The translations under genes and the position numbers were made by a program. Source: Diospyros lotus (lineage: Eukaryota > Streptophyta > Magnoliopsida > Ericales > Ebenaceae). Taken from it: a DNA stretch of 64,000 bases. Every line of letters begins with the position of its first letter. Position 1 is the first letter of the stretch. The stretch lies in contig NC_068347.1 of the NCBI RefSeq assembly GCF_014633365.1, positions 13,111,655-13,175,654 on the forward strand, written 5' to 3'. Of this stretch, positions 35,901 to 48,323 are shown piece after piece. The notes beneath the pieces were generated by a model. That model was given only the letters and a program-made list of their open reading frames with translations, had not been told where the DNA came from and searched no databases.

Positions 35901-36738
35901 AATTGAAAGGATTATTTAACGTCATCAAACCTCTAAATCAGTTTTTACTACACTTTTCGTGCTTGTCATGACACGTGTTCAACTTCCTATCATAAGCTTG
36001 CTTTCTACACCATACATAACCGTGCTATTCTGGGATTAATTAATAAATCATCAAATAAAAACATATTTTAAGCAGCAAACTTCTAATCTCTTCCACTTGT
36101 TTTGCATGGATGAAGGACGGAACGGTTATTTGATCTATTCTTTGCTCCATGTATAGAACAATGAAAAAATATTATTATTATTATTATTATAACCATGTAA
36201 ACAAGAGTCATTCTTATTTTGTTTAATTTAGAACTAGTGTGTGAAATTTGAGCACTCATTTTCCATTATTATTATTACTATATTTGTGTAAAATTATTAG
36301 AAAGTTATTAATATATTTAATTTGCATCTATCATAAGTTATTAGTTTTTGTTAATTAGAAAATATATTTTGAATTTGAAATAAATCATTTTGTCACGTGA
36401 AAAATAAAACATTTTACCAACTAGCTAAGTATATACGTGTTACTCATCTTAGAGAAAAATATCTTTAAAACACATCACCTTATTCAATTTGAAATAAAAC
36501 ATTTCATCATTTGTAGTAATTTTATTTTATAAATAATCAAAATTTATTTTCCAAAAAAAGTTTCCAATTTAGATGATATTTCAAGCATCATATAAATATT
36601 TTGAATTTTTGTTTTTGGTAATGATATTATAGATTTTTTAACATTTTCCAATTTCTATTTTATTTTCAAATTAAAAAAATAATAATAAATAGATCACTAA
36701 TATTTTACTCTTGTAAGAAGTGTTTTAATAATGACAAT
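35901..36738. other. Upstream intergenic region of the polygalacturonase gene
   Basis: AT-rich DNA without ORFs, with an ATT/TTA run (36169-36192). It is the only sizeable stretch near the gene without a recognisable transposon end and probably contains its upstream regulatory sequence. Confidence 0.5.
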
Positions 36739-36964
36739 TGTTATATGCCAAAAGACTTTAAACTCAAAATACTTGCTTGTAAGTGTCTCAAAAATCAATT
36801 TCAACGATTTCATATGGTTTACTTGTTCAAAGAGTATTTCATATGGAAATGTTTTGATTGAAAAAAAATTCATTTATTAAGTCTTTAAATTATCTAATAA
36901 TTGTTCTAAAGAGAGCATCAATCATGATTTTCAAAAGAAGCATTCACTACAAAAAAATTGATTT

Positions 36965-37475
36965 TTAGCAGCGGTTTCTAAAACCGCCGCAAAAAATGAA
37001 ATTTTGCGGCGGTTTGCAAACCGCCGCAAAATACTATTTTAGCGGCGGTTTTTTTTTACATTTTGCGGCGGTTTTCAAAAAACCGCCGCTAAATTTAAAA
37101 AATAATTAAATAATTAAAAAATAAAATTTAATTTAGCGGCGGTTTCTGAAAAACCGCCGCTAAATTCAAAAATTATTAAATAATTTAAAATTAAAATTAA
37201 ATTAATATTTGCGGCGGTTTTCAAAACCGCCGCAAAATTCCTTAAAAAATTTAATTTAGCGGCGGTTTCTGAAAAACCGCCGCTAAATTCAAAAATTATT
37301 AAATAATTTAAAATTAAAATTAAATTAATATTTGCGGCAGTTTTCAAAACCGCCGCAAAATTCGTTAAAAAATTTAATTTAGCGGTGGTTTCTGAAAAAC
37401 CGCCGCTAAATTCAAAAATAATTAAATAATTTATAATTAAAATTAAATTAATATTTGCGGCGATTTTTCAAAACA
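36965..37475. repeat. Left subterminal palindrome array of CACTA-2
   Basis: Nine or so foldbacks of the form GCGGCGGTTT...AAACCGCCGC. From 37134 the array is a regular tandem repeat of 122 bp (37134, 37256, 37378), each unit holding one 'tagcggcgg' and one 'tttgcggcgg' hairpin. It gives a false minus-strand ORF with a repeated GGFSETAAKLNF motif. Confidence 0.92.
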
Positions 37476-37827
37476 TATTTAATTTATATTTGAATTAATA
37501 ATTAAAATATTAATGCAAATATAATTAAGTTTAAATTAAAATATTTAAACTAAAGTAGTAATATTTAAATTAATATTTGCGGTGATTTTTTAAATTAAAA
37601 TATTTAATTTAGTTTTCAAAAAAGAAATTTCCCCCCAAAACTTGCATTAATAATTTACAATTAATACTTATTGTATTAATAATTTATATTTTATAATTTT
37701 CATTAATAATTTAAAATTTTCAATTGCTTTGAAATAATAAGTAGTAATAAAAGTTTTCCCCAAAATTTGTATTAATGATTTACATTTAATACTTATTACA
37801 TTAATAATTTACATTTTGTAATTTGCA

Positions 37828-39726
37828 TCTTTATATATATAAAAGAAGGATAGTTTTCGAAAAAGAAATTTCCCCCCAAAACTTGCATTAATGATTTACA
37901 AATAATACTTATTGCATTAATAATTTGTATTTTGTAATTTGCATTAATAATTTAAAATTTTCAATTGTTTTGAAATAATAAATAGTAATAAAATTTTCTC
38001 TCAAATTAATGATTTGCATTTAGTACTTATTGCATTAATAATTTACATTTTGTAATTTGCATCTTTATATATATAAAAGTAGGATAGTCTTCAAAAAAGA
38101 AATTTCCCCCCAAAATTTGCATTAATGATTTACATTTAATACTTATTGCATTAATAATTTACATTTTGTAATTTGCATCTTTATATATATAAAAGAATGA
38201 TAGTTTTCAAAAAAGAAATTTCCCCCCAAAACTTGCATTAATGATCTACAAATAATACTTATTGCATTAATAATTTGTATTTTGTAATTTGCATTAATAA
38301 TTTAAAATTTTCAATTGTTTTGAAATAATAAATAGTAATAAAATTTTCTCCCAAATTAATGATTTGCATTTAGTACTTATTGCATTAATAATTTATATTT
38401 TGTAATTTGCATCTTTATATATATAAAAGTAGGATAGTCTTCAAAAAAGAAATTTCCCCCCAAAATTTGCATTAATGATTTACATTTAATACTTATTGCA
38501 TTAATAATTTACATTTTGTAATTTGCATCTTTATATATATAAAAGAAGGATAGTTTTCGAAAAAGAAATTTTCCCCCCAAAACTTGCATTAATGATTTAC
38601 AAATAATACTTATTGCATTAATAATTTGTATTTTGTAATTTGCATTAATAATTTAAAATTTTCAATTGTTTTGAAATAATAAATAGTAATAAAATTTTTC
38701 CCCAAATTAATTATTTGCGTTTAGTACTTATTGCATTAATAATTTACATTTTGTAATTTGCATCTTTACATATATAAAAATAGGATAGTCTTCAAAAAAT
38801 AAATTTTCCTCCAAAACTTGCATTAATGATTTACAATTAATACTGATTGAATTAATAATTTGCATTTTGTAATTTGCATTAATAATTTAAATCTTTCAAT
38901 TGCTTTGAAATGATAAGTAGTAATAAAATTTTCCCCCAAAACTTGCATTTAATACTTATTACATTAATAATTTACATTTTGTAATTTGCATTAATAATTT
39001 AAATCTTTCAATTGTTTCGAAATAATATATACTAATTATGTAAAATTAATAATAAATTTTAAATATACAAGTTTTTCAATGCTAATTGTTTTATATTAAA
39101 TTTGCATGAATTTTATGAGAAATATTAATAGACAACTTAAACTATTAATTAAGTCATAGAAAAGTATCTATTTATTTAATATATTATTTTTATATCTTTA
39201 TTCTATGTATATTTATATAATAATAAAATATGATAGTCAAATAAAGTATTTTGCCAAATGTCAATTATTAGGGTTGTCAAGTATTAGAGTTTCTCAATGC
39301 TAATTAATATTTAAGGTATCACATTTTTACGACTATGGAAGAAATCAAAATTCATTTTTTAAAAATTTTATTATTATTGAAAAAACTTAATCTTACTCAT
39401 ATTTAAGAGTTTTAATTTATATTTATAATTATAATATAATAAATAGAAAATAACCAACGTCTTTAAGTGAAAATATTATAGATTTTATAATATTTATTTA
39501 TAAATAAATATAATATAATAAAAAAAAATTATAAGTATATTGAATTAAAAGTGTTCTCCATTAGCATATTAAATAGTGAATAATTAAGTAAACTTAAATT
39601 TTTTCAATATGATTAAAAATTAAAAAAATTATAATTATCAATTTAGTTAAAATTATTTAAAATAATAAATTTATTTTTTTATTTTTAAATTAAACTCTCC
39701 CACATATCACGCGGGTTCACCACTAG
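37828..39726. mobile_element. Helitron-like element with tandemly repeated 5' ends
   Basis: The phrase TCTTTATATATATAAAAG follows an A at about 37829, 38063, 38177, 38411 and 38529, with a variant at 38761. It resembles Helitron 5' termini (TC start, inserted after A). At 39710-39726 the sequence CACGCGGGTTCACCACTAG precedes a T, like a Helitron CTAG 3' end with a short GC-rich stem before it. The 5' ends form an array with a period of about 350 bp, each unit including 'gaaatttcccccc' and AT-rich 'ttgcattaataattt' blocks. No Rep/helicase ORF, so non-autonomous. Exact element limits are uncertain. Confidence 0.55.
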
Positions 39727-39987
39727 TTAAAAATTTAATTTAAAAAAATAAAAATAAAAATAAATTTAACAAAATTTTAATAATTTTAAAAAATATATAA
39801 TTTTTTTATTTTTAATAAATTAATTTAGTTAATTTAATTCAATTAATTTATTTTTAATTTATTCCTTTATTCTTTTAAAAAATGATAAATTAATTAATGT
39901 TTTTCTTTCTATATTAAAAGATATAAAATATAATTCTGAAAAATAGTGGTATATAATTTATATATGTAATTATATAACAAGGGAAGT

Positions 39988-40046
39988 TGGTAGATCAGGC
40001 GGTTTCAAGTATGCAATGGCATATGGGAGGTTGTGGGTTCGAAACT
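39988..40046 (+). other. tRNA-like A-box and B-box pair
   Basis: TGGTAGATCAG (39988-39998) fits an RNA polymerase III A box, and GGTTCGAAACT (40036-40046) is near a B box, about 37 bp apart. No complete tRNA cloverleaf can be folded, so this is at most a tRNA-derived (SINE-like) remnant within CACTA-2. Confidence 0.3.
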
Positions 40047-40185
40047 GGGGAAGGGGGGAGACTGGAAATTTAATTTCCAGCCTCGCCACGTGGCGGACGG
40101 ATATGCAGCCACGTGGCTGGGCGATGGACAACCGTGTGGGCGCGGGCGGGTGAGAGAGTAAAATTTTTAATTTTATTTTAATTTT

Positions 40186-40625
40186 AGCGGCAGTTTTAAA
40201 AACCGCCGCTAAAATTAAAATTTTTTAATTTTTTTTAATTTTAGCGGCGGTTTCTAAAACAGCCGCTAAAATTTAAATTTTAATTTTTTTTTAATTTTTA
40301 TTTTTTTTTAATTTTTTATTTTTTTAAAATTTTTATTTTTTTAATTTTTGCGGCGGTTTAAAAACCGCCGCTAAAATAAAAAATTTTAATTTTTTTTAAT
40401 TTTAGCGGCGATTTTTAAAACCGCCGCTAAAATTAAAAAAACCGCCGCTAAATCACTGATTTTGCGGCGGTTTTAAAACTGCCGCAAAATCAGTGATTTA
40501 GCGGCGGTTATTCCAGCGGTTGGTCAAAACCGCCGCTAAATGCTCCACGACGGCTGGTTCAGCGGTGGTTTTGAAAACCGCCGCTAAATGCAAAAAAAAC
40601 CGCTGCTAAATGCCAGTTTTTTTGT
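40186..40625. repeat. Right subterminal palindrome array of CACTA-2
   Basis: Repeated GCGGCGGTTTTNAAACCGCCGC foldbacks with 'ttttagcgg' / 'ccgctaaaa' flanks, mirroring the left end. Units are less regular than the 122-bp array on the left, and some CG sites have decayed to TG or CA. Confidence 0.9.
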
Positions 40626-42362
40626 AGTGATTAAATCACGTATTAGGATATTGAAAAAGCAAAGCATGAATAATTAAATCTTTCTCCAAACATGAGAAAT
40701 GATGCTATAAGTGTTAACAAAGAAACATGAGTATTCAAAAGAACCAAGTTAAAAGAGGTTTCTTCAAAAAACTAGCATTCTTTAAAAGTTATCGACAAAG
40801 TGTCTATTTTTACTTAGGATCTGTTGACTAAGTGCTAAGCTTCTGTTGACTATCAGTTTTTAAGAAATTACATTTTTCGATAGAAAAGTTTTGCTTCTGT
40901 CGACTAATAGTGAGCCATCTTGCTTAACATTTTTAGTTAGTCTCATTCTGTCGACTAAGGTATGAATTTTGTTGACTAACAGTATGTATGCATTTACATA
41001 ATTCTTCATTGGGCTTAATCTATAGACTAACCTACCAACTTCTGTCGACAAACAACATTTGTTTTTTAGTGCAGTCAATAGAAAGCTTCAATCTGTTGAC
41101 TATGTTCTATTTTGTATTATAAGTTTGTCGACTAACCTATTTTTTTTGTCGACAGTTTGTTACTCTGAAAAAAATAACGGCTAATTTCTTGCTCATTAAA
41201 TGCTCGCCCAACTACCATCAACGACTCTATTTTTGTCTTCAAGCACCATCATCTGTAAATAGGTGGTTGAAAGAACATTTAAAGCTGCTGAAGAACATTC
41301 AATTCTTACCTATAGTGCATTTAAGATCAATCGAGCATTAAATTTTTGTTCACACATTTTTTGTTATACTAAGGCTTTGTTCTTATTTGTTTAAACTCAT
41401 TTTAGCCTCTTAGTTTTATTTTGAGAGAACATGTAACTAAGAGCAAAAGCTCTGAGAGTTTCAATTTCATTTACCATTGTATTTTCTCTTCATAGCTTGT
41501 AAGCTTAAGGGCCTATCCAAGTGATAGGAGGTTGTATTTGTTTTCCTAGTTGAGGACTAGAGGACCTACTTGGCTAAATAGGGGTTTATTTTTAAGTGAA
41601 TTGAATGCAAATACCTTAGTGGGTGACTAAGGGAGTGGACATAAGCCATATTGGCCAAACCACTATAAAATGTTGGTGTTCTCTGTGTATTGATTTTTGT
41701 TGTTGCCAAAATATGATAATTTTTTTTTTTCATGGGAGAATACAATTTGTGTGTGGTTGATTGCGGGAGTCCCGTTCAAGCCTGATCACCATGTGTTGAG
41801 AGTCTCGTCACCGCATGTTGACAGTCTGGTGATCGAGTGGGACTGATGAACATGAGAGCTTGATGTACTAGTGGGTCTAATAACTGAGTGGCCCTTGATG
41901 ACTGAGTGGGTCTGATGAACGAGTGGCCCTTGATGATCGAGTGGGTCTGATGAATGAGTGGCCCTTTATGAAGGAGTCGCCTTGATGACCGAGTGCCCCT
42001 GATGACCAAGTGGCCCTTGATGACCGAGAGACCTGCAAGACGAGAGCACCATTAGGGGCCGGGGTGGGTGTCCCCGTGCAAACCTTTCGATGCGTAAGTC
42101 AGTTCCTGAGAGCAAGAGTGTGAGAATGTACTGAAAGTGCCCAAGAACGCGTACCTTGTGTCGAAGGTGTGTCCTCTTATTAATAGTGGAGGGAGATGAG
42201 AGACACGTGGCAACCATCGTGAGAGTCTCGCGCCCATTCTAGTGATTCCACTGCCTATTTGAGAGTCTTGGAGCCCATCCATAGGGGCAGAAGGGATACC
42301 CACTCGGTCATGACCTAGTGTGTGCTTCATACCTTCGATCACCTCGAGAGGCAGCAAGAGGG

Positions 42363-42396
42363 GAAGACCCACTCGGTCATGACCGAGTGGGTCTTC
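42363..42396. repeat. Perfect 34-bp palindrome in LTR X2
   Basis: The left half is GAAGACCCACTCGGTCA (17 bases) and the right half is its exact reverse complement, with no loop. Partial versions occur at 28435-28525, 42296-42312 and 42625-42645. As DNA it could extrude a cruciform; as RNA it would be a stable hairpin. Confidence 0.97.
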
Positions 42397-42645
42397 TTGG
42401 CTTTGAGTGTCTTTTTTTGTTCATTTTCTTGGTTCGGTCTTGAGTGGTTCCCATACCTCAACTTCAAGCCCAATTTCCACCTTAATTCAGCCCGTATCTC
42501 TCAAAACTCAAAACACAAAAGTTGTAGATAATTCCCTTGCCTTTCCATAGGATTTTGAGTCATCTGAATTAGAGCTTGGACGAGAGAGTTATGCTCGAAA
42601 AACCAAAGTAGTGTCAGACTTACTCAGTCATGACCGAGTGGGTCC

Positions 42646-45124
42646 TGTGACGCCCCATTCCCACTTACGGGTGTCACTCGTGAACAATCATCTGAACTAC
42701 TCAGATGCTCGACCATACGTGAAGGGCGGACTATGTTTCAACATGAAATACCCTAGGTGGGAACTAGGCTTCATCCTTTCCTTCCATCAACCCCAGGATC
42801 CACTAGCAGATTTGGGCTTTAACCATACCACACTTGGCTCGATTAATTTCCATTAAAATTGCCCCAATCGCCATTTTTATTTATTTTAATTCTCTTTTTC
42901 TTTTCAAGAATTCCATTGAGCTCCATAAGAATCACCATTTTAATCAACCCATTGATTTTTACTAATTTTCAAGGAAAAACTCAAAATTTTCATTTTTCAA
43001 AAATTCAACATTTATCTAAAAACAAATGCCCAAAAAATTCATTTATTTTGAAAATCCCTCTCGGGCCCAAAATCAATTAGGAAATGCCCCAAACCCCTTA
43101 ATTTCCAAATTTTTTTAAAAAAAATGGCCGACGGGGCCTACTGGTGCACGCGGGGCCACATATTGTGCTGACTGCACGCCTGCTCGTGTGAGGCAGCCCG
43201 CTCGCATGCGCTCAAGAGCCCTACCTGCTGCACCCTTGCTGCACGTCTGCTGCACGCCAGACGCCCGCAACTCGCTACTTGACTCAAAAACTTTTTCTTG
43301 GCCTTTTTAGCCCAAAATTTCCAAGTTTCAGACACATCACCCATACCTCAAAATACCCATTTTTTTACATAAAAAGCTCACATAACAAAATAATACTCCT
43401 TACACCACTCTTGGGCTCATTACAACATAAATCAACTAAACATGATAGGCTTTCGAAAGCCAAACCAAATATGAGATTTACACCAATGCTTTGGCTTCCA
43501 CATGCCCTAAGCCAATATCTCATTTTCAAAATAAAATTATACATGACCATTACAATACAAGCTTAGGCTTCACCAAGCCACAACTAACAACACAAAATAA
43601 AACATCACAAGGTTTCCAACCTTAAGCTTGCAACTTTTTCTTTTTCTCTTGGCATAAGAACAACCTATAAGGGGATGATAGAACCTCATAAGCCACAAAG
43701 CTTAGTAAGGGTGCAATGAACATAAGTATGAACAAAAACATAATATGTGATGCCAATGCATGTATGCAACATGGTTAGGGCTTCCACATCCTCACAACCA
43801 CCTTGGTTTGAGGTTTTAACCTACCCTACCCCCACACAACCTCATGGCCATAGGTCTTTAAACACAAACAAAACATGCCAATGCACACATTTAAAAGTTT
43901 ACGCACACACTTTACCACTTGCAAGCCACCATCCCATGGGGTTATCCCTTACCTTTTCCATTCTTTGAAGTTTTTAAACTCTTATTAGCTTCCTTCCATC
44001 CCTTCTTCCCAAGAGATCCTTAAAACAAAATTTAAAGAACTAAACCACCAACAAGAGAAATAAAAGAACTTACACTACCTCAAGGTAGAAACCTTACCTT
44101 TTTCTTCTCTTTTTTTCTCATTGGAAAGCTTCTCCCATTCTCTTATTTTCTTTCTTTCTTTCTTCAAATGGCTAAAGGGAGACTTGTCTTCCTTACTTTC
44201 CATTATATACTACCTCTCCATTTTTCAAGAAGGAATCTATACCATTCACTAAAAGCACAATCCATGTGCTTAAGGAAGATTAAATCTCAACCATCTATTT
44301 CAAATAAACCAATCTCCTCTCTTGGAGAAAACACAAGAAAGCACAATCCACGTGCTCTTCTCATTTTAAATCCAAGCCTTTGGATCTTTCAAGAATCATC
44401 CACCTCCCTTGGATCAATTCTTCCAATCCCAAAATTAGCCATTTTTCTCCTTTATTTAATTTGACTAATTTCACCCCATCATATTTGAGAGACGTAAATC
44501 ATTTCTTTCCTATTTAATAAAATCCCCATATTTTTCAAGGCATTAATGGTGACTAATTTTCCATTTCCTTTTGGATTTATATTATTCACCATAATCATGC
44601 TCATCATTAAATGCTTGAAAGACTTCATATAATTTCTTTTGCATTTAATTAAATCTCTCCATTTATCTTAGACCACATAATGCCATGTGTCACTTTAAGA
44701 CACCATACTTAGCTTCCAAGCTTCCATCTCAACCATCCATGTGGCATCACCACATTTATTCACCAAATTTAGGGAAAATAAATTATTTCTCACAAAATTG
44801 AATATCCTCAATTTTCCACAATTTAATTACTTTTTATGCAATTTACTCTAAAATTACCAAAATACCCTTTGTGAATTATTACTCCCATTTATCTTCTCTC
44901 TTTTAAAAAATGGGAAATTAATTCACTTTCATACTTAATTCCACCTAGGAATTATTTCCAATTTACCAAATTTCCCTTTATTGGACTTCACTATCCAAAT
45001 TACCAAAATGCCCTTCTCATAGGGCACCATTATTCTCAAGGATCCATCACCTTCTTAAGTGCATTTTTGAAAGTTTCTCACTTTCTTTCTCATTCTCTTA
45101 ACACCGATAACACCAGGTGTTACA
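42646..45124 (-). mobile_element. Solo LTR, 2.5 kb, inside LTR X2
   Basis: Begins TGTGACGCCCCATTCCC and ends CCAGGTGTTACA. It is flanked by GGTCC (42641-42645) and AGTCC (45125-45129), a 5-bp duplication with one mismatch. It is the same family and orientation as 30598-33216, with a reversed TATA near 44203-44211. No gene. Confidence 0.88.
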
Positions 45125-45462
45125 AGTCCTTCCTAGTTGGTCTCGACTGATTTCACCCATGATGCAGCCAATATCTTTCAAAACTCAAAACATGAAAGTT
45201 GTAGATAATTCTCTATTCTTTCTATAGGATTTTAAATCACCTCAACCGGAGCTCAAATGAGAGAGTTATCCTAAAAACCAAAGCAGTGTCACGCCCACTT
45301 GGTCATGACTGAGTGAGTCCTCCCCACTTAGTCCCAGCTCGACCTCTTGCTTCTTTGGCTTATTTCCTTGATCTATTGCAACCCATTTACCCTTTTCACT
45401 TCATGTCCATGTATTGTGACTCTTTTAGGTCCTGTGACTATCCAAGTTTGCAGGGCATATCA

Positions 45463-45480
45463 ATTGCTCCCTACTCTTTC
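45463..45480 (-). promoter_or_regulatory. Polypurine tract of element X2
   Basis: Minus-strand GAAAGAGTAGGGAGCAAT directly beside the LTR start, matching the tract at 28909-28926. Confidence 0.6.
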
Positions 45481-45735
45481 GGTCGGGAGTTCTAGGTGGA
45501 AGAGTATCTTGTCCTTTCGAGTTTGTTCACACACCGTGCCTTTGAATTTCTCGGCTCTTGTTCTTTTCAATTCCTTTGCGAAGGTATGAGATAGATATAC
45601 TAGTAAGTTCACTTTCCATAGATGTCGAACTATGCACCGGACAAATGAGTTTCATTTTGCTCTCAATTATTGCATTATGCATTGGACAATATGCTTACAT
45701 TTGTTTTTCCCTTGTTGTTGGGTTGTGAGCAAGAT

Positions 45736-47524
45736 TGTAATGCCCCACTTTCAATTACGCAATGAAGCAATAAGATATTCATTAAATGCTAATAATCACT
45801 TACGGGCATTATTGAAAACCCTTACCAACGAAAGCATTGGATCGAACCTGCAAGCTTAACCACAGCTAAATAAAGGGGTTTCCACTAGATTTCCTTTAGA
45901 AGTATAAGAAATGTATACGACCTTCAATACTCCATAAAACATAACGCATCACAACAGATACAATTGTAGGACACCCACACACACCCTTTACAACCTTGAG
46001 TATCCTAGCTACTATTTACAATACATCACTTGGTTACAAGGGTACATAATGAAATAAAACAAAAGCTAGCTGCAAAACCCAAAGCTAGCCAAGCACCACC
46101 TTTTTGCTCTTGCTCGAACTAGAACTTGAAACACCTGGCACTTCTGATAAACCTAGGACGTTAAATGTCCCAGGGGTATGAAACACCCGAGTTAGATAAT
46201 AACATCTAAGTGAGTGACTCAGAAAAGAATAGTACATGTGTGCAAATGTAATAATGCTATTATGAAATCCATCCCTGTGGTAGCAATACCAGTGTGTTGT
46301 AATCACTCTCGCGATCCCTGGCTCACCGTAAGAGCACGAGATCACCCATGATGTCCCAACAACTAGCCACAGTCACTAACACGAACATGATATTTGACAA
46401 AGAAGAAGGAATATGCATAAACAAGGGAAAATATTACATGTAAGCCACAAAGGCATGATATGCAAGCCAACATCCACACACAAGTGAAGCAACAAATGCT
46501 CAAAGTGTCACAAAACATGCAGGAATCACTCACCTTGATTGATTACCTTAGGAAGCAGGTTTTACAACGAGTAGGATGGGTTTTCTTGCAATTTTTCTTA
46601 CTACTTGGCATGAATTTTAAGAAAAACCCAAAAACTCCGTCAAGGCTCATTCTCCCTTGACTTTCTCCATTTTTTTAGACAACATTTCCTCTCTCAAAGT
46701 CCCTTCCTTTTCCTCCTTACTTGGTGCCCAAAATGAATAACCCTAAAGCCTTTATTTATAGGAAACTCTGGCAAACCAAATCGTGCAAGTGTCGCGTCAT
46801 CATATAACTTCAAATCCTATCTCCTAAGTGGCCAATGAATGCTTGCCACATGTCCTTAGGGATAAGATTTGAAGACTTTTGCAAACTTGGAGACTAAGTA
46901 AGCTTTTCCTTGGCCAATCACGTGATGCCACCTCAGATGGTCATTATGAGCCATCATGTGACCTTATCTTCCAAGTGGCTAATGGTTGATTGCCATGTGT
47001 CCTTGAGGATAAGGTTTGGAGACTTTTGGAGGCTTAAGTAATCTTGGAGGTTAAGCAAAAGACTTGGAGAAGACTTGGGGAACACTTTGAGAAGACTTTG
47101 AGAAGACTTGGACTTTAAGTAAAGACTTGGACTTGGACTTTAAAATGATCCAAAGCTACATTTGATTGAAGTTTGAAATCCAAAGATATTTTGAAGAGAT
47201 ATTTTAAGGTTTCAACAAACGATGCTTTGGGCCGAACTTTTCGTGTAACTACACTTATACCCTTGCAACTTGATCCCCGAGCTATTTTTAATTGCACTTT
47301 TTGGTCTTCGAAAAAAAGATAAATTACGCTAATACCGCAAGATTTTTAGGTAAATTACACTTTTACCCAAACTTCAGTATTTACGATTTTGCCAATGGCT
47401 CAAAAACTAAACCTTTGTCTCAAGGCTTCTACAATCCCATGAAATGACCTATTTTCTCAAGTATTAGAACTTAATAACCTCAGGTATTACATCATATTTG
47501 AATTTGAAAATATGGGATGTTACA
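45736..47524 (-). mobile_element. Solo LTR 'E' in the X2 array
   Basis: Begins TGTAATGCCCCAC and ends GGGATGTTACA. The flanks AAGAT and AGAAT are at best a decayed duplication, but the array reads on across the site. It shares a short block with the LARD-like LTR ('cgttaaatgtcccaggggtat' compared with 'ttaaacgttccaggggcat'), so the families are related. Reversed TATA near 46752-46762. No gene. Confidence 0.75.
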
Positions 47525-48323
47525 AGAATAATGGGCTTTAGTTCGGTTTCCCCATTGTCGGGCCATAAGCCGGACAACGGGCTTGCATTGGGTTTTTCCC
47601 TCGTTGCCAAGCTGTAAGCGGGGCAACGGGATTGAATTTTTTTTCCCTCGTTACAGGGCCGTGAGTAGGGCAACGGGTTTGAATTTATTTTTCCCCAGTT
47701 GTTGAGTTATAAGTAGGACAACGGGGTTGCATTAGGTTTTTCCCTCATTACCGGGTTGTAAGCGGGACAACTAGCTTGAATTCTTTTTTCCACGTTGCCG
47801 AGCCAACTGGCTTGAATCTGTTTTTCGCTTGTTGCCAGGCCGTGAACGGGGCAACAAGCTTGAATTTATTTTTTCTTCATTGTTGGGCTATGAGCAGGGC
47901 AAGGGCTTGAATTTGGTTTTCCCCCCATTGTCGGGCCATAAGCGGGACAACGGGGTTGTGTTGGGTTTTTTCCTCATTGTCGGGTTATAAGCGGGGCGAC
48001 GGGCTTGAATTTATTTCCCCCCCGATTGTAGGGCCACAAGTGGGACAACAGGGTTGTGTTGGCTTTTTCCCTCTTTGCCCGGCTGTAAGCGTGGCAATGG
48101 GCTTGAATTTGTTTTTCCCTCTTTGTTGGGCCATGAGTGAGACAATGGGGTTACGTTTGGTTTTACCCTCGTTGCGGGGCTATAAGAGAGGCAACAGGCT
48201 TGAATATGTTTTTCCCTCATTATCGGGCTGTGAGCGAGGCAATGGGCTTGAATATGTTTTTCCCTTGTTGTCAGGCCATAAGCGGGACAACGGGGTTGCG
48301 TTAGGTTTTTCCCTCGTTGTCGG

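Larger units (their letters stand above)
36945..40629. mobile_element. Non-autonomous CACTA transposon, complete (CACTA-2)
   Basis: Starts CACTACAAAAAAA and ends TTTTTTTGTAGTG, flanked by a 3-bp duplication ATT (36942-36944 and 40630-40632), the hallmark of CACTA (En/Spm) elements. Both ends carry arrays of GCGGCGGTTTT / AAAACCGCCGC palindromes as subterminal repeats. The 3.7-kb interior has no transposase ORF and instead holds AT-rich DNA, a Helitron-like array and a tRNA-like box pair. It must have moved with transposase supplied elsewhere. Confidence 0.92.
36739..41697. mobile_element. Copia-type (SIRE/Maximus-like) LTR, interrupted by a CACTA element
   Basis: Two pieces, 36739-36944 (starting TGTTATATGCCAAAAG) and 40633-41697, join across a CACTA insertion. 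The right piece has repeated 'tctgtcgacta' words (40820-41155), a leader-like stretch, and the sequence 'aagggagtggacataagcc' ... 'accactataaaatgt', a layout familiar from SIRE/Maximus LTR ends. No internal coding region is seen, so it is a solo or truncated LTR. Another LTR begins at 41698. The lineage is assigned from remembered motif layout and is tentative. Confidence 0.5.
41698..45462 (-). mobile_element. Tat-like LTR 'X2', 3' LTR, interrupted
   Basis: On the minus strand it begins TGATATGCCC at 45462 and ends TTTGGCAACAACA at 41698. Without the insertion at 42646-45124 it is about 1.28 kb. It carries a cluster of 'gaccgagtgggt' words in both orientations (41810-42400), including a perfect 34-bp palindrome. 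A PPT adjoins at 45463, so this is the 3' LTR of a minus-strand element whose interior extends right to about 50883. The partner 5' LTR is not in the window. Confidence 0.7.

Noticed and set aside
37114..37347. 77-codon minus-strand ORF with an internal repeat
   Set aside because: Product of the 122-bp CACTA subterminal array.
41800..42040. Regularly spaced short repeats that might suggest a CRISPR-like array
   Set aside because: Units of 15-35 bp are degenerate and adjacent, without unique spacers, in a plant LTR.
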